Source of the DNA: Cyclobacteriaceae bacterium
GTDB lineage: Bacteria; Bacteroidota; Bacteroidia; Cytophagales; Cyclobacteriaceae
Direction: 5' to 3'
Assembly (NCBI GenBank): GCA_012033595.1
Contig: JAAUQL010000066.1
Span: 1-35,172, forward strand
Length of the DNA stretch: 35,172 nucleotides
Made by a program: the position numbers and the translations under genes. Positions 19,418 to 29,254 of this stretch are shown here, in pieces; position 1 is the first letter of the stretch, and each line of letters starts with the position of its first letter. A model generated the notes under the pieces. That model worked only from the letters and a program-made list of their open reading frames with translations, did not search any database and was not told the DNA's origin.

Positions 19418-19929
19418 CACGCAAAGCACTTGTATTGAATCTGGACTACACACCCATATCGGTCTGTTCGGCACAACGTGCTTTTTTACTGGTATATCTC
19501 AACAAGGCAGAACTGATCAAATCAAATAGCGGCCTGGCTTTTCACACCATAGACAAAAGCTACGACATGCCCGCTGTGATCAAAATAAACAGGTACGTAA
19601 ATGTGCCCTTCAAAGGGGTGGTGCTTTCACGCGAAAACGTCTTCAAAAGAGATGGCTTTACCTGTCAGTATTGTGGCACCAACCAGGACCTTACCCTGGA
19701 TCATCTCATTCCAAAAGCCAAAGGCGGAGAAACCAAGTGGAACAACCTGGTGACCGCCTGCAAAAAATGCAACTCCCGCAAAGGCGATTTCAACCTCGAA
19801 GAAATTGGAATGCAACTGGCTTTCAGGCCGTATCGGCCTTCGTACATCATGTACCTCAAAGATTTGTCTGGCGCTAATTACAATGAATGGAAGCCCTATC
19901 TGCGCAAAAAAAGCCCTCGCGTGGCCTGA
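19414..19929 (+). CDS. HNH endonuclease family protein
   Basis: Small protein with an HNH nuclease domain of the zinc-stabilised kind. The zinc Cys pairs are CQYC (84-87) and CKKC (116-119). The catalytic Asp-His is at 96-97 (LTLDHLIPKAKGG), with Asn111 in WNNLVTAC. The first 75 residues form a conserved N-terminal extension (ALVLNLDYTPISVCSAQRAF), common to stand-alone chromosomal HNH proteins of Bacteroidota and Cyanobacteria. There is no intein, intron or phage context, so it looks like a housekeeping gene of unknown substrate and not a homing enzyme. It overlaps the NlpC/P60 gene by four bases and ends a three-gene unit with smpB. Confidence 0.9.
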   Translation: MTRKALVLNLDYTPISVCSAQRAFLLVYLNKAELIKSNSGLAFHTIDKSYDMPAVIKINRYVNVPFKGVVLSRENVFKRDGFTCQYCGTNQDLTLDHLIPKAKGGETKWNNLVTACKKCNSRKGDFNLEEIGMQLAFRPYRPSYIMYLKDLSGANYNEWKPYLRKKSPRVA

Positions 19930-19951
19930 ATCGCTTTTCAGCCAGGAATAG

Positions 19952-20680
19952 TTAAGGATTTTTGAGTCTTTTGCGTAGCTGGGCAAATACATAAAACATT
20001 TCCACCGCCATTTTTCTGTTGCTTTCTTCGTATTGCCGGGTATCTATGGCAGAGCCATCATATGCCGACAGGTCTTCGTATGGCAGCAACAAGCGGTTGA
20101 AAGTCCCTCTCACATTTCGCATATTCATATCGGCATGTTCATTTACAAAAACAGCCATAAAATCGTTCGCCGGGTTTTTGACATGATCTGTTTTTTTTGG
20201 ATATAATATGATCGGGTTGATATTATAGGCGTATTTGACCTGATATACATTTAAGCCGTTCAAATCATTTTTGTACACTATGCAACCTGCCTTTTCCAAT
20301 GCCAGAATAGTGTTGACGCTGATTGGCTCGGCTTGCAATCCTCCGGAAAACGTCTGCAATTTTTCCAAACCAAAGTAATAAGCCGCTATTTTTGCCCACA
20401 CTTGAGCCATTTGTCCCACAGTAGATTGGTTTGAACTGATAAACATGAGCTGCCATGCATTTCGGTTTTTTTCCTGCTCTTCGAGGTAGTAAACCATCTC
20501 ATTGAGCCTGTACCGCCTTTCTTCCGGTATTTTCCTGAATTCTTTAGGAAAATCCTTGATGTATTCATTGAGAATTGGATACAATTTATTAAAAGAAGCC
20601 GTCTGGCGCTCTTGCAAGGGAGTCAGAAACAGCGCATAAAGGACAAATACAAAACTGAAATTGATCATGTAAAACCGCAT
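19952..20680 (-). CDS. Catalytically dead low-molecular-weight phosphatase/ArsC-like protein
   Basis: The fold is that of the low-molecular-weight tyrosine phosphatase/arsenate reductase family. This is shown by LMFISSNQSTVGQMAQVWAK, then FGLEKLQTFSGG, ILALEKAGCIV, VNEHAD, LPYEDLSAYDG and the tail EMFYVFAQLRKRL. The P-loop CX5RS is destroyed: Ser82 replaces the nucleophilic Cys, Val88 the Arg and Gly89 the Ser. It cannot be a normal phosphatase or arsenate reductase, so a binding or scaffold role is likely (inference). The first 20 residues are hydrophobic and could be a signal peptide or anchor. The ATG overlaps the accC stop by one base (TAATG), so the two are coupled. The residues around the P-loop are well conserved in style, so this is not a recent frameshift. 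At 242 residues it is longer than classical members (about 150), with an N-terminal helical extension. Confidence 0.8.
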   Translation of the reverse strand: MRFYMINFSFVFVLYALFLTPLQERQTASFNKLYPILNEYIKDFPKEFRKIPEERRYRLNEMVYYLEEQEKNRNAWQLMFISSNQSTVGQMAQVWAKIAAYYFGLEKLQTFSGGLQAEPISVNTILALEKAGCIVYKNDLNGLNVYQVKYAYNINPIILYPKKTDHVKNPANDFMAVFVNEHADMNMRNVRGTFNRLLLPYEDLSAYDGSAIDTRQYEESNRKMAVEMFYVFAQLRKRLKNP

Positions 20681-22160
20681 TATTTTCGTGCCATCCGCCA
20701 GGCACTGCCCGGCGATTTGGTGCCCACCATTATTGATTTTTCTTTTTGTTCGCGATGTACGAAGGCAACTATGGCCGCTGCCATGGCTCCACTACTATCA
20801 TCTGCGCCCCTGTGGTAATGTGACATTTCCTGCTCAACAAAACCTGTATTATAGCTGCCGCTGCAAAAGTGTTGATTATCCATAACAAAGCGTCCAAAAT
20901 CCAGGGTGTTTTTTACGCCAACTATGTCAAATTCATCTATAGCCCATCGCATCCGGGCAATTGCCTCTTCCCTCGAAGGAGCAAATACAATGAGTTTGGC
21001 AATCAACGGATCGTATTCCACAGGTATTTCCATACCCTGGGCGTATCCACTATCTACCCTGATGTCCTTGCCGGAAGGTGGAACATAATTCTTCAAAACT
21101 CCGGTATCGGGAAGGAACGAATTTGCCGGGTCTTCGGCGCATATACGCAGTTCGATGGCGTGACCCCGTATGTGCAGGTCTTGCTGTGCAAAGGAAAGTC
21201 TTTGACCTTCGGCTATCCTGATTTGCTCTTTTACCAAATCCAATCCTGTAATGTATTCGGTCACCGGATGCTCTACCTGTAGCCGGGTATTCATTTCTAA
21301 AAAATAAAAATTTCTATCGGAATCGAGGATAAATTCCAGAGTGCCAGCATTGGTGTATTTACAAGCCTTCACCAGTCTGAGCGCCGCCTCACCCAGGCGA
21401 ACGCGCAAGTCTTCATCTACCACGCAAGCAGGCGCTTCTTCCACCAGTTTCTGGTGCCTGCGCTGTATCGAGCATTCGCGTTCGAACAGATGCACGGCAT
21501 TGTCATGTTTATCGGCCAATACCTGCACTTCTATATGCCTGGGCCTTTGAATGTATTTTCAATCAACACGCCGCCATCTCCAAAAGCCGCCGTAGCTTCG
21601 CTCACTGCCTGCCCGATCTGCTCCATGAGGTCTTTGGCTTCATGTACTACCCGCATGCCCTTACCGCCACCCCCTGCCCGTGCTTTGATCAACACCGGAA
21701 AACCGATTGCTTCCGACTGCTTGCGCAAATAGGCTTCGTCTGTCTCCAACAACTCAAAACCAGGAATAACGGGCACGCCACAGGATGTCGCCATCTTTTT
21801 GGCTTTCATCTTGTCGCCCATGGTGGCGATGGCCTCGTGATCCGGACCAATGAATTGGAGGCCTGCCGATTGTACCCGCCGGGCAAACAAGGCGTTTTCT
21901 GACAAAAAACCATAACCGGGGTGAATGGCATCGGCGCCCGACTTCAAGGCCACATCGATCAACTGGTCGATATCGAGATATGCTTCCGTCTTGTCACTGA
22001 ATATGGGATAGGCCTCATCGGCTTTGAATACATGCAATGCGAGCCTGTCGTGAGGGGGATAAGCTACCACGCAAACGATACCCATTTCTTTGGCCGCTTT
22101 AATAATCCGCACAGCTATCTCTCCTCGGTTGGCTATCAATATTTTCTTGATTCTGATCAT
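20680..22160 (-). CDS. accC: Biotin carboxylase subunit of an acyl-CoA carboxylase (frame broken once)
   Basis: ATP-grasp enzyme that carboxylates biotin on a carrier protein, the first half-reaction of acetyl- or propionyl-CoA carboxylase. The start is ATG 22160 (MIRIKKILIANRGEIAVRI), the family N-terminus; the frame is open further upstream to 22223 without family sequence. Motifs are HPGYGFLSEN, FIGP, KARAGGGGKGMR (the ATP loop), ERECSIQRRHQK, FLEMNTRLQVEHPVTE and GHAIELRICAEDP. The frame stops at 21531; one C added to the C3 run at 21541-21543 gives KGPRHIEVQVLAD and joins the halves, total 493 residues. No carrier or carboxyltransferase gene is in the window. Its stop overlaps the start of the pseudo-phosphatase. 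Confidence 0.94.
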
Positions 22161-22223
22161 TGGCAATAAAATGGCTTGTACGGGCGCGGCGCCCACTGCT
22201 CCAATAATATGGACAACATGCAA

Positions 22224-22656
22224 AATTGCTTTATGGGCATTAGTATAAGACTTATACCTTATATAGTTCTACCGCCCAACTATTTTCGAAGAGAACTTTA
22301 GTGTAGTTTAGGACAGAAAGATGCTATCTTCTTTTTCAGATGCATTTACCAGCAATACCAGCACAACGTAGAAAAGTCGATGACTTCTCCAGCCACTTCC
22401 AGCATCAGTTCCCTGCAACAGCAATACATTATACTGCCCCTCAGTCCATTGTGGCGACCAAAACGGACTATCCGCAGCCGCACCACAGCGATATGGCCGG
22501 CTGTTGCTCATCAGGTGAACATATCCGCATGAATGTGCAATATGACCTTAAAGATTTTTTAGCTCAGTAAAAGGTGCAATCGACAAATCTGCGAGATACA
22601 CCTACCGCAAAAAGCACCTGCACTGCATGCGTAAATTACCTTAGGCGAGGGGCAAA
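22224..22656. other. Intergenic region with short unconvincing frames
   Basis: The region between accC and the DUF5060 gene has overlapping short frames on both strands (76 codons at 22340-22570 plus, 67 codons at 22308-22511 minus). Neither resembles a known family. Given the one-base losses elsewhere, a broken small gene cannot be excluded, but I see no supporting motif. Confidence 0.4.
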
Positions 22657-24525
22657 TTAGTCCTTTTTAAGTAGCACCACCCAATCCATGTCCTGCTCTT
22701 CTGGTGCCAGGCCTATTGCAACTGCTCCGGTGGCTTTTACATGTTCAATGCTACCTCTTTGTAGCGTTCCGCCATTTCGGGGGTCAAACCAATAGATGCC
22801 AAATTCAGCTCCGGAATCACCCATATTGATGGAGGAAGTCTGTTGGCCGGATTTTAGAAAAACGACATAAATCTCATCTTTGGCCGCTAAGCAATAGGAT
22901 TGATCATCTGTAGTCAGCTCGTCGGCTGGTTCCATTTCCCAAAAGGGAATATATTGTTCAAAAAAATGTCTCGCATATTTGTTCTGATCCCAAAACAAGT
23001 CGCGACTTCTGAAGTCTTCACAGGTCAAATCAGAATGGGGACTTTGATACCCAAAATACCACTCGACACCAAAAGCTCCGGCCATCAGTGAGCCCCACAA
23101 TGCATTTTCCCGGGCCAGGTTGTGCTCCATATCTTCCTCATCCGGCAATAGTGCGACGGATGCTTTCCCCGGCTCATCTACAGCCAGCGCCCATTGCTTG
23201 CCTGTCGAATCGGATTTATGCCGCCATTTGAGTACTCTGGGATGCACATCGCTAAAGTCAGCCTCACTCAGTTGCAGCGAAGCTCCTGTCAAAAGTGACT
23301 GTTCGCCAATGAAGTCGGCATAGCGATAGTCCTGATCTGGAAAGGTATGGATAACTAAGTGATGGTGGTACGGATCGAGACCATGCACGTAATTGGCCAC
23401 CTTTTTTACTTCATCCGGAGGTTGGTTGTTTTCTTCCCCCAGATTCCAGTTCATGGCAAGGTGATGACCAAACCGGGCAACAAGTTCGCGATAGTAAAGC
23501 TTGCCTTCGGTTCCAAAGACTCCGCCATCCATCAGGTGATCAGTTTCTGTTTCGTGGGTTTTGAAATGCAGGAACATCCCCTGGGTTTCTGCATAGTCAA
23601 AAATCCGCTCCCACTGCTCCAGCTTCGACACATCAAATCGGGTCTTGTGGATGTAGTTGTCCCAGGCCTCTTTATTTTTCTTATCGTTCGCATATGCTTC
23701 ATATTCCTCCACGGGTACCTTGAGCAAATGAGGAATAACATTGCGATCGTCTCCATCGACATTGAAGGTGAGAAAGGAAAACACATTTAGCTCTTCCGAA
23801 GCCAAATAATGAATGGCTCCGAGCAGGTTTTTTCCTTTTTCTCCCTGCCACAAAAATGGCCTGGCCTCGTCCTGAAAATCCTTCTCATGAACACTCCAGC
23901 TCTTTTTCAGGCCAAATACGTTTGTCGGCACATCAAAATCTTCATATCCCAGCAGGTTTTCCGGTGCATCGACACCCACCTTGATAAAGTATTGCTGATT
24001 TTCCTCAAACTGTAGATAAGGCACTCCAATATAGTTCAGCCGGCCTTTGGCCCGGTTATCTATCCCGGTTTTGTCAGACGCTGCAATCATAAAAGTGCCG
24101 CTGATCTGATCCATATACCCGGCACTAGCCAAAGTGTCCGGAAGGGCTGAAACTGCCGCCAGCTCACCAGTTTTGAATGATACAGCGTAGCTCCATTCGC
24201 CCGTGGTATCAGGCGTAAAGCGCACCTGCCACTTGTTGCCCGATTCGGCGCTGGTTTCGGCAGCATTTCCATCTGCTGCATAAAATCCCGGCACGATATA
24301 TTTTTTGTCTCCGTTGGTAAAGGTCACATCAAGCCTGTAATGGAGAAATGGATTGTCGTCCGCCATTTCCGCAGTCTCCGGTCCATCCATTTCCAATACG
24401 ACACGATGCCATTTTTTAAGTTCACCACTGATGGAGGCTTTTGGCTGATTGCATCCGGCAAACACCAGCATTGAAAATAAAAAAATGACTACAGTCAAGG
24501 TAAAGCCGGTGAAGTGTGTGTGCAT
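22657..24525 (-). CDS. DUF5060-domain lipoprotein, glycosidase-like
   Basis: Exported lipoprotein: from ATG 24525 (MHTHFTGFTLTVV) the signal runs to lipobox VFAGC with the Cys at residue 29 in the longer 626-residue frame; an upstream ATG at 24537 is possible. Residues 42-120 form a DUF5060 N-terminal beta domain (WHRVVLEMDGPE, NPFLHYRLDVTF, VPGFYAADGNAA, VRFTPDTTGEWSY). The middle part looks like a TIM barrel with two acidic candidates, NWNLGEEN (363-370) and VDEPG (453-457), arranged like the acid/base and nucleophile of clan A glycosidases. The last 90 residues match the small beta domain often called a putative collagen-binding domain (IYWFDPRNGG). The substrate is unknown, probably a polysaccharide. 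It directly follows a fragment of another gene. Confidence 0.82.
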   Translation of the reverse strand: MHTHFTGFTLTVVIFLFSMLVFAGCNQPKASISGELKKWHRVVLEMDGPETAEMADDNPFLHYRLDVTFTNGDKKYIVPGFYAADGNAAETSAESGNKWQVRFTPDTTGEWSYAVSFKTGELAAVSALPDTLASAGYMDQISGTFMIAASDKTGIDNRAKGRLNYIGVPYLQFEENQQYFIKVGVDAPENLLGYEDFDVPTNVFGLKKSWSVHEKDFQDEARPFLWQGEKGKNLLGAIHYLASEELNVFSFLTFNVDGDDRNVIPHLLKVPVEEYEAYANDKKNKEAWDNYIHKTRFDVSKLEQWERIFDYAETQGMFLHFKTHETETDHLMDGGVFGTEGKLYYRELVARFGHHLAMNWNLGEENNQPPDEVKKVANYVHGLDPYHHHLVIHTFPDQDYRYADFIGEQSLLTGASLQLSEADFSDVHPRVLKWRHKSDSTGKQWALAVDEPGKASVALLPDEEDMEHNLARENALWGSLMAGAFGVEWYFGYQSPHSDLTCEDFRSRDLFWDQNKYARHFFEQYIPFWEMEPADELTTDDQSYCLAAKDEIYVVFLKSGQQTSSINMGDSGAEFGIYWFDPRNGGTLQRGSIEHVKATGAVAIGLAPEEQDMDWVVLLKKD

Positions 24526-24540
24526 TTTTGATCTCATGTG

Positions 24541-24771
24541 TTACAATATTATATGGTCCTGAATTTCTAATATAGCTACCGGATGGTCATTTACCATCAA
24601 TCCTATATGCCGTTTATCAGACAGCGTCCGGTCAAAATAGCTGTTTCCAAATTGACCTGATTTTCTTTCCCGAAAATACACAATATGAAGTTTACCATTG
24701 GCGCTTAGCAGAATTATTGCAGGCCCCGATGCCTGGGTATCCAGATGGCGGATGCTACATTCTATATTGAT
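24541..24771 (-). pseudogene. 76-codon open frame without a start, apparent C-terminal remnant
   Basis: On the minus strand a frame runs from ATC at 24769-24771 to TAA at 24541-24543, bounded upstream by an in-frame TAA at 24772-24774, with no suitable initiation codon near its beginning. Its translation reads like real protein, with SGPAIILLSANGKLHIVYF, then FGNSYFDRTLSDKRHIGLMV and a natural end. I cannot name the family. It ends 3 bases before the longer DUF5060 frame, as an upstream operon gene would. It may be the tail of a deleted or rearranged gene. Confidence 0.45.
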
Positions 24772-24835
24772 TTAAATAGAAAAAAAACGCTTTATTTTAC
24801 GACTTGATGTTCTCGTTTTCGTAAGTGTGCTATAA

Positions 24836-25255
24836 GTGAAAAAAGCTATTTCCATATCTCTTGCGCTGCTTATACTGCTAACGAATGCAGGCCTGGCGAT
24901 AAACACCCACTTTTGTGGTGGCTTGCCGGTGGAAAGTTCGATTTCGATAGGCATTCATAATTTGGATTGTGGTATGCCCAATATGGATGGACAATGTTCC
25001 TCCACTGCCACCGGCGAAGACCAGTTCATCCCCACACCCTGCTGTGATAACCAACACCAGGTCATTCAACTGGATGAAAATGCCCATATTCCCTTGTTCG
25101 CCTTCTCGCTTGATGCAGTTTTCATCTTATCTTTTGTGCAGCTATTTATTCACCCTGTACAGCCTAAAGGGCAGGTGGAAATCCTGTTTGCACAATATGC
25201 ACCGCCCAAACCTGAGCGCGATATCTTTGCCCTTTTTCAGACCTTTTTAATTTAG
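24836..25255 (+). CDS. HYC_CC_PP family small protein
   Basis: Small exported or membrane protein typical of metal-efflux loci in Bacteroidota, function unknown. The name-giving motifs are present: THFCGG (residues 24-29, the HYC motif with Phe for Tyr), PCCD (the CC motif) and APPKPERDIF near the C-terminus (the PP motif). The start is GTG at 24836, giving MKKAISISLALLILLTNAGLAINT, a signal peptide or first membrane helix. A second hydrophobic segment lies at about 87-108. The clustered Cys and His residues suggest metal binding (inference). It precedes cusA by 100 bases on the same strand and probably opens the operon. Confidence 0.85.
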   Translation: MKKAISISLALLILLTNAGLAINTHFCGGLPVESSISIGIHNLDCGMPNMDGQCSSTATGEDQFIPTPCCDNQHQVIQLDENAHIPLFAFSLDAVFILSFVQLFIHPVQPKGQVEILFAQYAPPKPERDIFALFQTFLI

Positions 25256-25355
25256 CCTCTATAATACAATTACTCCCCGGCCAGTTGACCTGGGAACAAA
25301 GTGGCATTTTTGCCATAGCACACGGCTATGCTGTTCAATCAAACTACATTGTATT

Positions 25356-28300
25356 ATGCTCAACAAAATCATTAATTATTTCCTGGATAATAAACTGGTG
25401 ACTGTCCTCATCCTGTTTGGCTTCGTGACCTGGGGCGTGGTTACCGCGCCTTTTGGCTGGCAGCTTGGCTCCCTCCCCTCCGATCCTGTACCTGTAGATG
25501 CCATTCCTGATATTGGTGAAAACCAGCAAATCGTTTTTACCCCGTGGCCAGGTCGCTCGCCACAAGACATTGAAGATCAGATATCTTATCCGCTCACCAC
25601 TTACCTGCTGGGTATCCCGGGGGTCAAGTCTATTCGTAGCTCGTCCATATTTGGGTTCTCTAGCATTTATATCATATTTTCGGAAGAAATAGAATTTTAT
25701 TGGTCTCGATCCCGCATTTTGGAGAAGCTCAATTCCTTGCCATCCGGATTGCTGCCTCAAGGGGTTCAGCCTGCGCTTGGTCCCGATGCCACCGCCCTGG
25801 GGCAGGTGTACTGGTACACGATCGAAGGTCGCGACGAAGCTGGCAAGCCTACCGGTGGTTGGGATCTGCATGAAATCCGTACCGTTCAGGATTTTTATGT
25901 TAAATATGGTCTGAATGCGACCGAAGGAGTTTCCGAAGTGGCCTCCATCGGTGGATATGTACAGGAATACCAGATAGACGTAAATCCGGATGCGCTCCAA
26001 GCCTATCAGATTCCCCTGCATATGGTAATGCAGGCAGTGCAAAAATCAAACAAAGATGTGGGTGCTAAAACCATAGAGATCAATCAGGCAGAATACCTTG
26101 TTCGTGGCTTGGGGTACATCAAAAATGTGGAAGACCTGGAGAAGGCTGTGGTCGCGGTGCAAGACAATGTGCCCGTGAGGATAAAGGATGTGAGTGTGGT
26201 TACGCTTGGCCCTGCCACCCGAAGAGGACTATTGGATAAAGACGGCGCAGAGGTAGTTGGCGGAGTGGTGGTAGCGCGATTTGGTGCAAATCCGCTGGAG
26301 GTTATTCATAATGTAAAAGAAAAAATAAAAGAAATAGCGCCGGGCTTACCAAAAAAAACACTGGCCGATGGACGCGAGAGCCAATTGACAATTGTACCGT
26401 TTTATGATCGCTCGCAACTCATCTACGAAACCCTCGGTACGCTGGAAGAAGCCCTGTCGCTTGAAATACTGATCACCATACTGGTGGTAATGGTCATGGT
26501 TTACAACCTTAGGGCATCCCTGCTCATCTCCAGCCTATTGCCCATTTCAGTGCTCATGGTATTTATCGCTATGCGATATTTTGGCGTAGATGCCAATATT
26601 GTCGCTTTATCGGGCATAGCCATAGCCATTGGCACTATGGTCGATTTGGGCATTATCCTGTCAGAAAATATCATTAAGAAGCTGGATGAGTTGCAGGTGG
26701 CGCAGTATGGCGACGCACCCAACCCGGATACACCCTCCAGATACCTGCAAATAAAAAAGGCGGTCTATGAAGGGGCGGCAGAAGTCAGTTCGGCCATTCT
26801 GACGGCGGTGGCCACAACCATCGTCAGCTTTGTGCCGGTTTTTACCATGCAGGCAGCCGAAGGGAAACTGTTTGGACCGCTCGCTTTTACCAAAACATTT
26901 GCTCTGACTGCCGCATTGCTGGTATCCTTGCTAATTTTGCCCACCCTGGCACATTGGTTTTTTGGGATCAGGTTCAGCCATAACTACCTGAAAAAATTCG
27001 GGCACTATGGTCTCTTGCTGGCAGGGCTCGCGGCGCTCTTCCTGAGCCACACCTGGGCTGGAACCATGCTGATCGCGTTTGGACTGATTGGAGCGGCGAA
27101 ATTTGTAATTGCAGAAAAACGCTACTCACCGCCTAAAGCTATCGCATTTTGGCTAAAATATGCGGAGCTCGTGGTGGTGCTTATCGGTATCATATGGCTG
27201 CTGGCCAAATATTGGCTGCCACTTGGGGCGTCCCAATCTCTGCTGCTCAATTTTGTTTTTGTAGCCCTGCTTGTCGGCTTTATCCTTGGTGCCTTTCGCC
27301 TTCTGGAACTTCAGTATAGAAAAATCCTTACCTGGTGTCTGGACAACAAGCTGCTGTTTATGATGGTGCCCATGCTATTTATCCTTATCGGGGTCAATAT
27401 CTGGCTGGGCTTCAATCGTGTCTTTGCGGTGGTGTCGATAGGTTTTGAAAAATAGGCTGGAACATAGACCAGACCTGGGTATGGTCCGGATTGTCGCAAA
27501 CATTTCCGGGAATAGGCAAGGAATTTATGCCTTCGCTAAATGAAGGAAGTTTTTTGCTTATGCCCACTTCTATGCCGCACTCAGGCATCGCGTATAACAG
27601 GAAAATCGTGGGGCAATTGGACATGCTCCTTACGCAAATTCCCGAGGTGGAATTGACAGTCGGCAAACTGGGCAGGGTAGAATCGGCCCTGGATCCCGCC
27701 CCTATCTCGATGTACGAAAACATCATCAATTACAAACCTGAGTATTTGCTGAACAAAAAAGGATACAAGCAGCGCTTCAAAGTGGACAAAGCCGGGAGGT
27801 TTTTAACCACATCCGGTGATACCATTACTCAAAAACAGGGCCTCGACCGGGATATAACGGCGGATGATCTGCTTATGGATGAAGATGGAAAATACTATCG
27901 CAATTGGCGGGAGCATGTCCGGTCACCTGATGATATATGGAATGAAATCGTAAAAGTGACCAGATTGCCCGGCGTCACCTCTGCGCCAAAACTCCAGCCT
28001 ATAGAAACCCGCCTGGTAATGCTTCAAACAGGAATGCGCGCTCCTATGGGAATAAAAGTATTTGGCCCCGATTTGCAAACCATTGAAGATTTTGGGCTAG
28101 CACTCGAAGACTTGCTCAAGGACGTACCATCAGTAAAAAGGAAGCGGTATTTGCCGACAGGATTGTAGGCAAGCCTTACATTCACCTGAATATAAACCGG
28201 GACAAAATATCCAGATTTGGCCTAAATGTGGATGACGTGCAACAAAGCATAGAGACTGCCATTGGCGGCATGAACATAAGCTATACCGTCGAAGGGAGAA

Positions 28301-29223
28301 AACGCTTTCCGGTGAGGGTGAGGTACCCCAGAGCATTGCGTAACGACCCAGAAGCGCTGGGTAACATATTGGTTCCTTCCCCGACCGGAGCTCAGGTTCC
28401 TTTGGGTCAAATCGTAGATATCGAATATGTCAGAGGCCCTCAGGCGATCAAAAGTGAGGAAACTTTCCTGGTTGGCTATGTGCTTTTCGATAAACGTGAC
28501 GGATATGCAGAGGTAAGCGTAGTCAATGATGCCCGGCAAGCCATTCTCGATGCCATCGCCACCGGAAAGCTGAAGGTGCCGGCGGGGGTCAGTTACAAGT
28601 TTTCCGGAAGTTATGAGAACCAGGTAAGGGCCGAAAAACGGCTCTCCGTTATCGTACCTGTGGTGCTGGGCATTGTCTTTCTTATCTTGTATTTCCAGTT
28701 CCGATCAGTCACCACTTCACTTATGGTATTTATCGGCATTGCCATGGCATTTAGCGGGGGCTTTGTGATGCTGTGGTTCTATGGCCAGGAGTGGTTTGCG
28801 GATTTCACCCTGTGGGGCACCAATTTCCGCGAGCTTTTTCAAATACACCCGGTTAATTTGAGTGTGGCCGTTTGGGTAGGATTTATTGCCCTTTTTGGCA
28901 TTGCCACAGATGACGGTGTGCTGATGGCCACCTACCTGGATCAAAGTTTTGAACGAAACAAAACCGACCACACTAAGGGCATAAGAGGTGCTGTAGTAGA
29001 GGCAGGACTCCGCCGCATAAAACCAGCCATCATGACTTCGGCGACTACCATCATTGCCTTACTGCCCATCCTTACCTCCCAGGGTCGTGGTTCCGACATC
29101 ATGATCCCTATGGCCATCCCGGCTTTCGGGGGCATGCTGCTGGCATCTGTTACCTATTTTATTGTACCGGTGCTCTACAGCTTTCGCGAAGAGTGGAAGA
29201 TAAGAAAACCCATAAACGAATAG
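25356..29223 (+). CDS. cusA: CusA/CzcA heavy-metal RND efflux pump (frame broken twice)
   Basis: Inner-membrane, proton-driven transporter of the HME-RND family that exports Cu(I)/Ag(I) or divalent metals through the CusB and TolC partners. It lies in three frames. Adding an A to the A5 run at 27448-27452 gives FEKIGWNIDQTWVW; adding one at 28135-28139 gives VKKEAVFADRIVGKPY. The restored length is 1289 residues. The N-terminus has the family WPGRSPQDIEDQISYPLTTYLLGIPGVKSIRS. TM4 has IAIGTMVDLGIILSEN with the Asp and Glu of the proton path. The second half has GIATDDGVLMATYLDQ and RRIKPAIMTSATTIIALLP. An extra multi-helix insertion at about 545-680 is common in Bacteroidota pumps. The copper/silver assignment rests on the neighbouring adaptor domains. 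Confidence 0.94.
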
Positions 29224-29254
29224 TGGAGAAAACTCCATCGAAACTATAACAGCT

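Noticed and set aside
22308-22570. Overlapping frames on both strands that might be a broken small gene.
   Set aside because: No motif or family resemblance could be found in any frame, even allowing a one-base shift.
27448-28139. Programmed frameshifting in cusA, since both breaks lie at A5 runs.
   Set aside because: The same type of one-base loss occurs in ten or so unrelated genes, including at C3 runs, so a shared sequencing cause is simpler. No stimulatory structure was seen.
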